From the NCBI GenBank assembly GCA_965276675.1, contig OZ255624.1:4526001-4590000 (forward strand): a stretch of DNA of 64,000 bases. The letters are read 5' to 3'. Below the pieces are notes generated by a model, which was not told where the DNA came from, did not search any database, and saw only the letters and a list, made by a program, of their open reading frames with translations. This DNA is from G965276675 sp965276675. GTDB taxonomy: Bacteria; Acidobacteriota; Terriglobia; Terriglobales; Acidobacteriaceae. This document shows, piece by piece, positions 53,401-61,195 of the stretch; positions within the stretch are counted from its first letter, which is position 1, and each line of letters begins with the position of its first letter. A program made the position numbers and the translations under genes.

Positions 53401-53748
53401 TCCATCCTGGTCGTCTCCTTTGCCAAGGAGCAGCTGGAGATGAACAATGGAGATGCGCGCGCCGCGGCGCTGGAGGCGGGTTTCACTCGCTTCCGGCCAG
53501 TGTTGATGACGGCCCTGGCGATGATCATCGGCATGGTGCCGATGGCCCTCGGGCTGGGCGATGGTGGCGAGCAGAATGCGCCGCTGGGCCGCGCAGTCAT
53601 CGGCGGGCTGCTCTTTGCCACCGTGGCAACTCTCTTCTTCGTGCCGACATTTTTCAGCACCGTGCATGGCGCGCTGGAGCGGCGCCGCCGGGCAAAGGAA
53701 TCTGCGCGCGGTGCACACACCCCCACTGACTCGGAGTTCACAGCATGA
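50428..53748 (+). CDS. RND efflux permease (HAE-type) with Ser/Ala/Gly-rich insertion
   Basis: A 1106-residue RND permease. It begins WIVRLALRRPYTFAVLALLLLILGPVSIL, has the proton-relay Asp pair in GILVDDATVEIENINRNLEEG and ends with helix-12 features GRAVIGGLLFATVATLFFVPTFFS. It is distinct from the MdtBC-like pair and about 60 residues longer. A low-complexity insertion (about residues 806-840, rich in Ser, Gly, Ala and Thr) sits in the second periplasmic loop. First gene of an operon with the adaptor (ATGA overlap) and TolC-like gene. Confidence 0.92.
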   Translation: MWIVRLALRRPYTFAVLALLLLILGPVSILSTPVDIFPNIDIPVVSIIWNYQGFSPENMASRIITITERALTTTVDNIDHIESNSLAGVAVVKVYFQPNVNVSMAIAQITAVSQTQLRQLPAGTTPPLIIDYSASSVPILQLGLSGQGLSEQQLNDFALNFVRTQLVTVRGAAIPYPYGGKQRQVQVDLNLQELQSKGMSPSDVVNAISAQNLILPSGTVKVGTYEYQVETNSAPSTIAGLNDLPIRQVNGAMVYIHDVAHVRDGFPPQTNIVRVDGQRAALLTVQKNGHASTLDIIKNIRRKLPVLASTLPPQLKLTPLSDQSVFVRGAISGVVREALIAACLTGFMILVFLGSWRSTLIIAVSIPLSILVSLILLSLLGETINIMTLGGLALAVGILVDDATVEIENINRNLEEGKAIEPAILDGAAQIAVPAFVSTLSICIVFVPMFFLGGVAKYLFVPLAEAVVFAMLASYFLSRTVVPTMAKYLLTEHDPEQEEKKKHSRNPFTRFQQSFEHRFEQFRNFYHGLLQLSVEHSGIFLVLFTVFSVGSFALLYGWLGQDFFPSVDAGQFKLHVRARTGTRIEETARLCDEVDRAIRREIPKKELVTIIDNIGIPYSGLNLSYGNSGVVGSADADITVSLTAKHHPTGEYIQELRGKLGEEFPGVTFYTLPVDMTTQILNFGLPAPLDIQVIGRDMVANHNFAERLLQEIKYVPGTADLRIQQPFNEPRLFVDVDRSRAQAIGLAQRDVAGSLLVALSGSFQTSPSYWLNPKNGVSYNIATESPQYNLSSLTDLQNVPLTPGSGAASTAANDSTGAAGYGESGSSSSGAAAAPLSYPMGGKPIQILGNVATFTRGSELATVTHYNIQPVIDIFGNVEHTDLRSVSDKINRIVDQHRKELPRGSQIVIRGQVQTMNSSFVGLIAGLAFSILLVYLLIVVNFQSWLDPFIIVAALPAALAGIVWMLFVTGTHISVPALTGSIMCMGVATANSILVVSFAKEQLEMNNGDARAAALEAGFTRFRPVLMTALAMIIGMVPMALGLGDGGEQNAPLGRAVIGGLLFATVATLFFVPTFFSTVHGALERRRRAKESARGAHTPTDSEFTA

Positions 53749-55091
53749 GTGAGTCGCATAACGACAACCGCGAAGAGCGTACACGCGATGATGCCGGGCG
53801 CGAAAATGCCCGGCCGGACGACGCTCGCGGTCGGGCCAACGAGCCTGCGCCTTCGTCGGAACACGCAACCGCAAAGAAGCACATCTCCGGACGCGGAGCC
53901 ATCCTGGTCTTGGTGATCCTGCTGGTTGCAGGAGTGGCGATTGCGCTCTTCGGCATTGTGACCCGCGTGCATGCGCGCAAAGCACTGGTCGCGCAAACCA
54001 ACGCACTGGCCGCGCCCGATGTGCTTATCATTCAGGCCAAGCAGGGAGAGCCGAATTCCGAGATCGTGCTGCCCGGCAACATGTTCGCCTATGAGGATTC
54101 ACCGGTCTACGCGCGCACCAACGGCTACCTGGAGCACTGGTACTACGACATCGGCGCGCACGTGAAGAAGGGGCAGCTGCTCGCGACCATCAGTACGCCA
54201 GAGGTGGATCAGCAATTGCTGCAGGCGCGGGCCGATCTGGCGACAGCGCAGACCAACGCAGGCTTCGCGAAGACGACGGCGGAAAGATATCAGACACTGT
54301 TACAAGGGGACGCCGTGTCCAAGCAGGAGACGGAAAACTTCACCACGCAAGCTGCTTCGTCGAACTCGACGGTGAAATCTTCGCTCGCCAATGTGCAGCG
54401 GCTGGAAGAGCTGCAGTCGTTCGAGCGCATCTATGCCCCATTCAATGGGGTGGTAACGGCTCGCGGCATCGACACGGGACAGCTGATCGACTCCGGCGCA
54501 AATCGCGAGCTCTTCCATATCGCGTCGACGGACACACTGCGCGTGTACGTCAATGTGCCGCAGATCTACTCCCGGAGTGCGGTGCACGGCACCAAGGCCA
54601 ACCTGACCCTTGCCGAATTTCCTGGGCGCACCTTTCAGGGCACGCTGGTGCGCACGGCGAGGTCGATCGACCAGGCCTCGCGCACGCTGTTGGTTGAGAT
54701 CGACTTGGACAACCGCGCGGGAGTGCTGATGCCGGGCGCCTACACAGAAGTGCACATGAAGGTGGGCCAGGCAGTTCCGACCATGGTCATTCCCGTCTCG
54801 GCCCTGATCTTCCGTGCCGAGGGGCTGCGCGTGGCCACCGTGGTGCATGGACCGCATGGCGATACAGCCAAGCTGGCGCCCATTGCCATCGGCCACGATG
54901 ACGGCGAAACCGTGCAGGTGATCAGTGGACTGGACGCGCAAGCGCGCGTGGTTCAGAATCCGCCGGACTCGATCCTCGACGGAGAGCCCGTCCACGTAGT
55001 GCAGCCAAGCGGGAGCGGAGCGCCGAAGACAAACGGCGGCGGTGAAGAAGGTGGCGAGGGTGATCAAGGCGCCAGCAAGGAGCAGTCCTGA
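53745..55091 (+). CDS. RND periplasmic adaptor (membrane fusion protein)
   Basis: A 448-residue membrane fusion protein. A charged cytosolic start rich in Arg, Asp and Glu is followed by a transmembrane helix (GAILVLVILLVAGVAIALFGIV, about 45-67). A lipoyl-type domain comes next (YARTNGYLEHWYYDIGAHVKKGQLLATISTPEVDQ), then a coiled-coil hairpin with VSKQETENFT and the second half IYAPFNGVVTARGIDTGQLID. The tail is Gly/Glu/Asn-rich. Its ATG overlaps the permease stop (ATGA). TolC-like gene follows after 2 bp. Confidence 0.92.
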   Translation: MSESHNDNREERTRDDAGRENARPDDARGRANEPAPSSEHATAKKHISGRGAILVLVILLVAGVAIALFGIVTRVHARKALVAQTNALAAPDVLIIQAKQGEPNSEIVLPGNMFAYEDSPVYARTNGYLEHWYYDIGAHVKKGQLLATISTPEVDQQLLQARADLATAQTNAGFAKTTAERYQTLLQGDAVSKQETENFTTQAASSNSTVKSSLANVQRLEELQSFERIYAPFNGVVTARGIDTGQLIDSGANRELFHIASTDTLRVYVNVPQIYSRSAVHGTKANLTLAEFPGRTFQGTLVRTARSIDQASRTLLVEIDLDNRAGVLMPGAYTEVHMKVGQAVPTMVIPVSALIFRAEGLRVATVVHGPHGDTAKLAPIAIGHDDGETVQVISGLDAQARVVQNPPDSILDGEPVHVVQPSGSGAPKTNGGGEEGGEGDQGASKEQS

Positions 55092-55093
55092 GC

Positions 55094-56641
55094 ATGCGTG
55101 GTCCTGAGCATCAGAACTTGGGTGCAATGGAGCCGAAGATCGCAACGCGTGCCGCCGTACTTCGCTGGCTCGGGCGCTGGTTAGGTACAGCGTCGGCCGG
55201 AGCTGCGCTGTGTGTCGGTCTTGCGGGCTGCAAGGTAGGGCCAAACTACACTAAGCCGCCCTCTACGGCCATGGCGCCGTCCTACAAGGAAGACGCTCTG
55301 CGCACGCCGCCGCCCAACCCGCCGGATGGCGGATGGAAGCAGGCGCAGCCGGGCGATGACGACGCGATCCGCGGGGCGTGGTGGGAGATCTATGGCGACC
55401 CCGAGCTGAACACGCTGGAAGGGCAGGTTTCGGTCTCCAACCAGAATCTAAAGCAGGCGCTGGCGCAGTACACGCAAGCCGCCGCAGCTGTGCGGCAATA
55501 CCGGGCAGGCCTCTTCCCGACGCTGAACCTTGGTTCAAGTGCGGCCCGTACGCGCCTGTCGCAAAATCGCCCGCTCCGCTTCAGTGCTTCACAGGGGCAG
55601 ACCTACAACGATTTGATCGCCAGCGGGCAGGCGAGCTGGGAGCCGGACCTATGGGGGTCGGTACGCCGGACGGTGGCCGAGGCGCGGGACAACGCGCAGG
55701 CCTCCGCCGCGCAGCTGGCCAATACGGACCTGAGCCTGCGGTCGGAGCTGGCACTCGACTACTTCGAGATGCGCGGGCTGGACACGCAAAAGCAGCTGCT
55801 TGACTCCACGGTTGCCCAATATCAGCGCTACCTCGACCTGACGCAGATGCGCTTCAAGGGTGGCGTGGCGACAGAATCCGATGTCGCGCTGGCGCAGACG
55901 CAGCTGGACCAGACCCGCACACAGGCAATCGACGTAACCGTGGCGCGGTCGCAATATGAGCACGCCATCGCGACCCTCACGGGCCAGCCCGCATCAACGT
56001 TCTCGCTACCCCCGGCGCCGCTTATACTCGCGCTGCCGCAGGTGCCGGTGGGAATTCCGTCGGAGCTGTTGGAGCGCAGGCCGGATGTGGCCTCGGCAGA
56101 GCGTCGCGCCGCGGCTGCTAACGAACAGATCGGAATCGCGATCGCGGCCTACTACCCGAACATCACGCTCTTCGGGACGGGGGGGTTTGAGAGCCTGCGG
56201 CCCGGAATATGGTTCCAGGGGCCAAGCGCCATCTGGTCGCTGGGCGGCTCTGCCTCTGAGATTCTGATCGACGCGGGCCGGCGCCATGCCATCACCGATG
56301 AAGCGCGGGCCGGGTATGAGGCGAATGTCGCCGGTTACCGGCAGACCGTTCTGCAGGCATTTCAGGATGTGGAAGACAACCTGGCCGCGCTGCGCATCCT
56401 GAACGAGGAAAACGGTACCGAGCAGCTGGCCGTGCGCGATGCGGCACGCTCGCTCTCCATCTCCACCAACCGCTACAAAGGCGGCCTGACGACGTACCTG
56501 GAAGTGATCACGGCACAAGCTACAGAGCTGGCGAACCAGCGCACGGCTGCCGACATTACCACGCGGCAGTTCTCCGCCAGCGTGCAGCTGGTCAAGGCAC
56601 TGGGCGGCGGCTGGAATACGTCGAAGCTGCCCCACCCGTAA
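55094..56641 (+). CDS. outer-membrane efflux channel, NodT/OprM-type lipoprotein
   Basis: A 515-residue TolC-family lipoprotein. A signal sequence with lipobox LAGC (Cys at about residue 46) leads into KVGPNYTKPP, the NodT-family start. Two outer-membrane efflux repeats follow, with coiled-coil Gln/Ala-rich helices; LLERRPDVASAERRAAAANEQIGIAIAAYYPNITL is the family hallmark. The channel completes the tripartite pump with the two genes upstream and may also serve the divergent MdtABC-like operon. An internal ATG at 55127 is an alternative start. Confidence 0.92.
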   Translation: MRGPEHQNLGAMEPKIATRAAVLRWLGRWLGTASAGAALCVGLAGCKVGPNYTKPPSTAMAPSYKEDALRTPPPNPPDGGWKQAQPGDDDAIRGAWWEIYGDPELNTLEGQVSVSNQNLKQALAQYTQAAAAVRQYRAGLFPTLNLGSSAARTRLSQNRPLRFSASQGQTYNDLIASGQASWEPDLWGSVRRTVAEARDNAQASAAQLANTDLSLRSELALDYFEMRGLDTQKQLLDSTVAQYQRYLDLTQMRFKGGVATESDVALAQTQLDQTRTQAIDVTVARSQYEHAIATLTGQPASTFSLPPAPLILALPQVPVGIPSELLERRPDVASAERRAAAANEQIGIAIAAYYPNITLFGTGGFESLRPGIWFQGPSAIWSLGGSASEILIDAGRRHAITDEARAGYEANVAGYRQTVLQAFQDVEDNLAALRILNEENGTEQLAVRDAARSLSISTNRYKGGLTTYLEVITAQATELANQRTAADITTRQFSASVQLVKALGGGWNTSKLPHP

Positions 56642-56651
56642 CCCGTAGAGA

Positions 56652-56679
56652 AGGGCGTAAACCTATGGATTTGCGCCCT
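56652..56679. terminator. hairpin between the TolC-like gene and the convergent unknown gene
   Basis: AGGGCGTAAA and TTTGCGCCCT pair over 10 positions (one G-T pair) with an 8-nt loop. It overlaps the last codons of the minus-strand gene. No long U tract. Confidence 0.45.
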
Positions 56680-58147
56680 GCGAACTTGCGATCTTCGTGG
56701 GCAGTGGGTCGGTGACAAAGATCTGATCTACTTGGCCAGCAGCCACCCGATAGAGGGCAAACCTGCGCTCGCCGGCGTTGCGCAGCTCGAAGAGCAGATC
56801 ACCCCGGCGGTCGCCGCGCGCGTCAACCGCGTCCACCAGGTGCATGCGCGGTGCTTCATCCAGGTGCGCGCCGTCTGTCACAGAGGTAAACAGCACGCGC
56901 AGGGCGCCGTAGATATCCGGCTGCGCGATGACCGTGACGTAGCGGGAGGTGGTCGCATCGCCCTCGGTCCTGGCTGTGAACACCAGTGTGGCGCCGCCGC
57001 CGTAGGTGAGCGCAAAGCTCCGGAAGACGACGTCTTTCAGCACCGGTGGTGGAACCGTGGCTCCCTGACGGCGGTTGCGTGCAGAATGCGCGGCGGCCGC
57101 TGCTTCTGGATCGACGGGCTGGCGCATGCTGTCCGGCTGCATTCTCTGATTAAAGCTGCCCCCAGCTGCCTTCACCAGCGCCTGGCGCGCCACGAACTCC
57201 ACCTGGCGCTGAAACTGAGCGGCTTCCGCCGGGTCGGCCGAAGTGTAAACGAATGACTGCGGCTCGCGATCCGTCGCATCGGAGACGGCAATCATCTGCT
57301 GCAGATCGGCCGGGGTCGAGTCAAGACGCTTTGGTTCCGCGAGTTCCGCGGCGGGTTTGCCACGGGTCAGGTGCGGGCGGTCCGGGTCGGGTGCGTCCGT
57401 CGCCGTCTCGCTCGCGCCGTCTCCTTTTGCTTTCACGGCGCTAGTGTTTTTTGCATCGGCTGGAGGACGCCGCCGCAGGGTCGGCCGCTCCGGATCGGGC
57501 GGTTCCTGATTGGGAGCCTCCGGTTTCGGCGGGGGCGGGCTGCTCTTGCTGCCGGAATTTGGTGTGCTGCCCGGCTTTGCGTCTCCTGCTGGCGGCGGAG
57601 TCGATCCGGCGTTCGCAGTGTTGTCGCCGTGCTGTTTGAAGTGGGGCGTCTCGTCGCCGTGCTCCTTCACCACCTGCGGCAGAATCTGCGCGGGCTTCAG
57701 CTTCTTGGGCGCCGGTGGGATGATGGGCTTCCAGGTACCAAAGCCAAACCAGTCACTGCCGAGCTGCCCGGCGGTCGCGACGTCAAACCATCCTTCCGGG
57801 GTTCCGGAGCGCTCCAGTTCGTACTCGGTGCCGCTGTCGAGCGCGAGCGGCTCCGGTCGCGCCAGGTAGATGCCGCCCTCGTTGAGGTGCTCACCATCGA
57901 AAACAGTGACGGGCACCAGCCGGCTTGCGTTCGGCTTGCCGGCTTCGCCAGTCCACTCCAGCACAGCAACGGAGCGCGGGTTTGCGGCGGCTTTAGTTTT
58001 TGTCTCGATGTGCCCAGGGTACTGCGCGAACGCGGGATAGTGCGCGAACGCCGCCGTGGCCGACCAGAAACCGGCGGCTGCCAGCGCGAAAGCCCGGTTC
58101 TTTCTGGAGTGTGGGCTGGGATGTGCGTCCCTGCGATTCACTGCCAT
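56663..58147 (-). CDS. secreted protein of unknown function with Pro-rich linker
   Basis: A 494-residue exported protein. The N-terminus has a signal-like hydrophobic segment (AFALAAAGFWSATAAFAHY). A beta-rich module (SVAVLEWTGEAGKPNASRLVPVTVFDGEHLNEGGIYLAR) follows, with DWFGFGTWKP. A long charged linker rich in Pro, Ser, Lys and Glu/Asp (about 145-260) separates it from a C-terminal beta-domain (FRSFALTYGGGATLVFTARTEGDATTSRYVTVIAQPD ... RRGDLLFELRNAGERRFALYRVAAGQVDQIF). No named domain recognised. Divergent from the peroxiredoxin gene. Confidence 0.6.
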   Translation of the reverse strand: MAVNRRDAHPSPHSRKNRAFALAAAGFWSATAAFAHYPAFAQYPGHIETKTKAAANPRSVAVLEWTGEAGKPNASRLVPVTVFDGEHLNEGGIYLARPEPLALDSGTEYELERSGTPEGWFDVATAGQLGSDWFGFGTWKPIIPPAPKKLKPAQILPQVVKEHGDETPHFKQHGDNTANAGSTPPPAGDAKPGSTPNSGSKSSPPPPKPEAPNQEPPDPERPTLRRRPPADAKNTSAVKAKGDGASETATDAPDPDRPHLTRGKPAAELAEPKRLDSTPADLQQMIAVSDATDREPQSFVYTSADPAEAAQFQRQVEFVARQALVKAAGGSFNQRMQPDSMRQPVDPEAAAAAHSARNRRQGATVPPPVLKDVVFRSFALTYGGGATLVFTARTEGDATTSRYVTVIAQPDIYGALRVLFTSVTDGAHLDEAPRMHLVDAVDARGDRRGDLLFELRNAGERRFALYRVAAGQVDQIFVTDPLPTKIASSQGANP

Positions 58148-58238
58148 AATTGAGTTTGACTCTGTCCCTGCTCTTAACGTCATCGTATCTGGACAGACCG
58201 GCTTCGCGGCCGCCACCGTAATTTTGGAGGAGTGTTCT

Positions 58239-58700
58239 ATGCAAGTTCACTATCCTGTGCCTGAGTTTGCGCTTGAGAACGAGCAGGGAGACGTTGTGCG
58301 TCTGAGCGATTACCGGGGCCGTCCCGTCGTTCTGTTCTTCTATCCTCGCGCGGATACGCCCGGCTGCACTGTGGAAGCGTGCGGCTTTCGCGATATCTTT
58401 CGCAAGCTGCAGGATGGCGGGGTGGTCGTGCTTGGCATCTCTCGCGACACGCCCAAGGCGCAAAAGAAGTTCAAAGAAAAGTACGACCTGCCGTATTCGC
58501 TGCTTGCCGATGTAGACGAAAAAGTCTGCACCCTGTTTAGCGTGCTGAAGGAAAAGAATATGTACGGCAAGAAAGTGAAGGGCATCGAGCGCACCACATT
58601 CCTGATCGCGCCCGATGGAACAATCGCGAAGATCTTTTCCAAGGTCGATCCAGAAGGACATGCCGAAGAGGTATTGGCGGCGGCGAAGGAGCTGGTCTAG
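58239..58700 (+). CDS. Bcp/PrxQ thiol peroxidase
   Basis: A 153-residue atypical 2-Cys peroxiredoxin reducing H2O2 and alkyl hydroperoxides with thioredoxin. The motif PRADTPGCTVEACGFRD holds peroxidatic Cys43 and, five residues on, the resolving Cys48, the PrxQ/Bcp pattern. ISRDTPKAQKKFKEKYDLPYSLLAD and GIERTTFLIAPDG follow. TTGGAGGAG precedes the ATG at 58239. Divergent from the unknown secreted protein gene. Confidence 0.93.
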   Translation: MQVHYPVPEFALENEQGDVVRLSDYRGRPVVLFFYPRADTPGCTVEACGFRDIFRKLQDGGVVVLGISRDTPKAQKKFKEKYDLPYSLLADVDEKVCTLFSVLKEKNMYGKKVKGIERTTFLIAPDGTIAKIFSKVDPEGHAEEVLAAAKELV

Positions 58701-58877
58701 CGCCGCTGCGCTGGCGGTGGAGCGGCTAGCAAGCGAAGCGGAAATTTGCATCGGAGCCGCCCGTACGAAAGCAGGCGGCGGAGGACTCTGCTCTTTTATT
58801 CGCAACCTCAAGCGCGAGCTGAAAGCTTTGCTAACCGCTCTTTAGCTGACCGCTTTTGCCGACCGCTCTTCCACCCC

Positions 58878-59477
58878 CTATTGCACCGTGAATGTCAGCG
58901 TGTCCTCAGCGGGTAGGGTCGCCTGCTTCTTGCCACTGGATGCCGCCGCCATTGTTCCGGCGCCGGCTCCCACGGCGCCCCCAACTGCGGCCCCGACTAC
59001 GCCGCCGGTGAGGCCGCCGATCAGCGCGCCGGCCGCGCCGCCACCGCCGATCTTTGTCACATTGCTCTTGATATGCCCACTGGCGTCACGGGTCAACACA
59101 TCGGTGGCCACTGCCTGGTCCTCGACCCGGATGAGCCGCAGCGAGAGGCTGCCCGCATCTTTGAGCCGCCCCGCGCGTTTGACCGCGACCACCAGGCCAT
59201 CGACGCCGGTGCCGGACTTAACACCAATGTGGTCTCCAACCGGAATGTCGTTGACCAGCACGCCATCCCAGCTTTGGCCGAGAATGGCGCTGGAGGAGTC
59301 GAGAGCCCGGTTCAGCCGGACCATGAGCTTGGTTCCCGGGGGCAGGTTGAGGACCTCGGCCTTTGCCGCCGTCGACTCGGGTGGCGTTGCGGGCCGCTGC
59401 TGCAAGGTCTGCGAGCGGCCAGAAACCAATGCACCGAGAACGGCGGTCATGAGCAAGGCCAGGGCAGGAAACTTCAT
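58878..59477 (-). CDS. secreted protein with glycine-zipper tail
   Basis: A 199-residue exported protein. Signal peptide about 1-22. A beta-rich domain (LNLPPGTKLMVRLNRALDSSSAILGQSWDGVLVNDI ... VGDHIGVKSGTGVDGLVVAVKRAG) precedes a long Gly/Ala-rich membrane-like stretch (GGGGAAGALIGGLTGGVVGAAVGGAVGAGAGTM, about 146-178). The first domain resembles that of the PEGA protein at 29869-30711. GGGAG precedes the ATG. Function unknown. Confidence 0.65.
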   Translation of the reverse strand: MKFPALALLMTAVLGALVSGRSQTLQQRPATPPESTAAKAEVLNLPPGTKLMVRLNRALDSSSAILGQSWDGVLVNDIPVGDHIGVKSGTGVDGLVVAVKRAGRLKDAGSLSLRLIRVEDQAVATDVLTRDASGHIKSNVTKIGGGGAAGALIGGLTGGVVGAAVGGAVGAGAGTMAAASSGKKQATLPAEDTLTFTVQ

Positions 59478-59671
59478 TCGGATACGCTCCCTAGAATTAT
59501 TCCAACACAGCCCGGAGACAACGGCGCGGGAAAGATGACTTGCCGCGGTGACTTCCGTGCCGAAAGTTAGTCTCCTTGTCCGGCCCGAAGGTAAGCGAAA
59601 CTCGAGGCATACCCGGACCGGGCATTCGATATGCTTGCCTGTGTGCATGAACTGAGCTGCCGGGTAAGGGC

Positions 59672-60331
59672 GTGCGGGTGATCACCGAAGCAAAGTTCGG
59701 TCGCTTGCTGTCTCCTGCCTACTTTCTGCCCTCGCCGGATCTCGTGGCAAAACTGCTGCTGGGAAAGCTGCTGTTGCGGCGGACAGGTGCTGAGACACTC
59801 GCCGGGCGCATCCTCGTGGGGCGCATTGTGGAGACCGAAGCGTACTTCGGCGAGAACGATCCGGCAGCCCACGCCTTTGCTGGCAAGACGCAGCGCACTT
59901 CCGTGCTCTTCGGGCCGCCGGGCCGCGCCTACGTCTACTTCATCTATGGCATGCACTCGTGCCTGAATGTCTCCTGCGAGCCCGATGGCACGGCCGGCTG
60001 CGTGCTGATCCGGGCACTCGAACCGGTGTCCGGTCTCCCGGCGATGCGGAAGAATCGGGGCTTGGGAGAAGACGCCGCGCTGCGGCTGATCGCCTCTGGG
60101 CCGGGGCGGCTCTGCCAGGCCCTCGGCATTACGCGGACGCTGCACAATGGCGCCGACCTGACCTCGCCGGCATCGGAGCTCCAGCTGCGGGATGACGGCT
60201 ACCTGCCGGAAGAGATCGTCACCACCCCACGAATTGGCATCACCAAAGCCGCCGAGCGCCCACTGCGGTTTCTCGTTGCGGAGAATGCGTGTGTGTCGGT
60301 GAAGCCGAAAGTTCGGCTTAGCCCAGCGTGA
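59672..60331 (+). CDS. DNA-3-methyladenine glycosylase (AAG/MPG type)
   Basis: A 219-residue base-excision enzyme that removes alkylated purines. Landmarks include the LLLGKLLLR strand near residue 30, VGRIVETEAYFGENDPAAHAFAGKTQRTSVLFGPPGRAYVYFIYGMHSCLNVSCE with the catalytic Glu and the DNA-intercalating Tyr, and the GPGRLCQALGI end motif. GTG at 59672 is used as start. It ends exactly where the convergent panC begins its stop codon. Confidence 0.92.
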   Translation: MRVITEAKFGRLLSPAYFLPSPDLVAKLLLGKLLLRRTGAETLAGRILVGRIVETEAYFGENDPAAHAFAGKTQRTSVLFGPPGRAYVYFIYGMHSCLNVSCEPDGTAGCVLIRALEPVSGLPAMRKNRGLGEDAALRLIASGPGRLCQALGITRTLHNGADLTSPASELQLRDDGYLPEEIVTTPRIGITKAAERPLRFLVAENACVSVKPKVRLSPA

Positions 60332-61171
60332 TCAGAGCACGACATTGTCGATCAGGCGGGTGCTGCCGACCCAAGCGGTAATCGCGACCAGGGTTCCGAG
60401 GAAGGCTTCCTCCACCGGCAGCAGCGTCTCGGGATCGACGACCGCGAGGTAGTCCAGGCGGACCGCCGGCTCTTCCCGCAAGGTCGCTGCTGCTGCTGCC
60501 ACTAGATCTTCAGTGCGATGCTCACCGGCGCGAAAGCGCGTGGCGACGGCATCGAGCGCGCGGGAAAGTGCCAAGGCCTGCTGGCGCTCCGTGGGTGAAA
60601 GATAGCGGTTTCGCGAGCTCAGGGCCAGCCCGTCGGCTTCGCGCACCGTGGGGCAGACGATGAGCTCCACGCTGAAGTCGAGGTCGTGCACCATCTTGCG
60701 CAGAACCGCCACCTGCGCGGCATCCTTCTGGCCAAAGAAAGCGCGATCGGGCGCAAGAATGTGAAAGAGCTTGGCCACAACTGTGGCCACTCCGCGAAAG
60801 TGGCCGGGGCGCGAGGCGCCATCAAGCCGGTCGCTGACTCCCTCTACATCCACAAAGGTGCTAGCGCCGGGCCGGTACATCTCGGACGGGGACGGCGCGA
60901 AGACGAGGTCCACGCCCGCTTCCTGAAGCAGCGCGCAATCGGCCTCAAAGCTGCGCGGATACTTCGCGAAATCCTCGTTTGGACCGAACTGGGTTGGGTT
61001 GACGAAGACGGAGACCGCTACGATGTCACAGCTCGCCTTTGCCGCGCGCAGCAGCGAGAGATGTCCTGCGTGCAGCGCGCCCATCGTTGGAACCAGACCC
61101 AGCGTCCCGCTACGGCTCCGCAAGGAGCGCAGCGCGGTCCGTGTATCCCGAACGTTGGAGGTGGTCTGCAC
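60332..61171 (-). CDS. panC: pantothenate synthetase
   Basis: A 279-residue ATP-dependent ligase joining pantoate and beta-alanine. It has the PTMGALHAGHLSLLRAA motif (HIGH-like), VSVFVNPTQFGPNEDFAKYPRS, ATVVAKLFHILAPDRAFFGQKDAAQ and the KMSKS-like SSRNRYL. Starts 24 bp after the panB stop. Confidence 0.95.
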   Translation of the reverse strand: MQTTSNVRDTRTALRSLRSRSGTLGLVPTMGALHAGHLSLLRAAKASCDIVAVSVFVNPTQFGPNEDFAKYPRSFEADCALLQEAGVDLVFAPSPSEMYRPGASTFVDVEGVSDRLDGASRPGHFRGVATVVAKLFHILAPDRAFFGQKDAAQVAVLRKMVHDLDFSVELIVCPTVREADGLALSSRNRYLSPTERQQALALSRALDAVATRFRAGEHRTEDLVAAAAATLREEPAVRLDYLAVVDPETLLPVEEAFLGTLVAITAWVGSTRLIDNVVL

Positions 61172-61195
61172 TATTCGTTGGCGATGGGATGCAGC

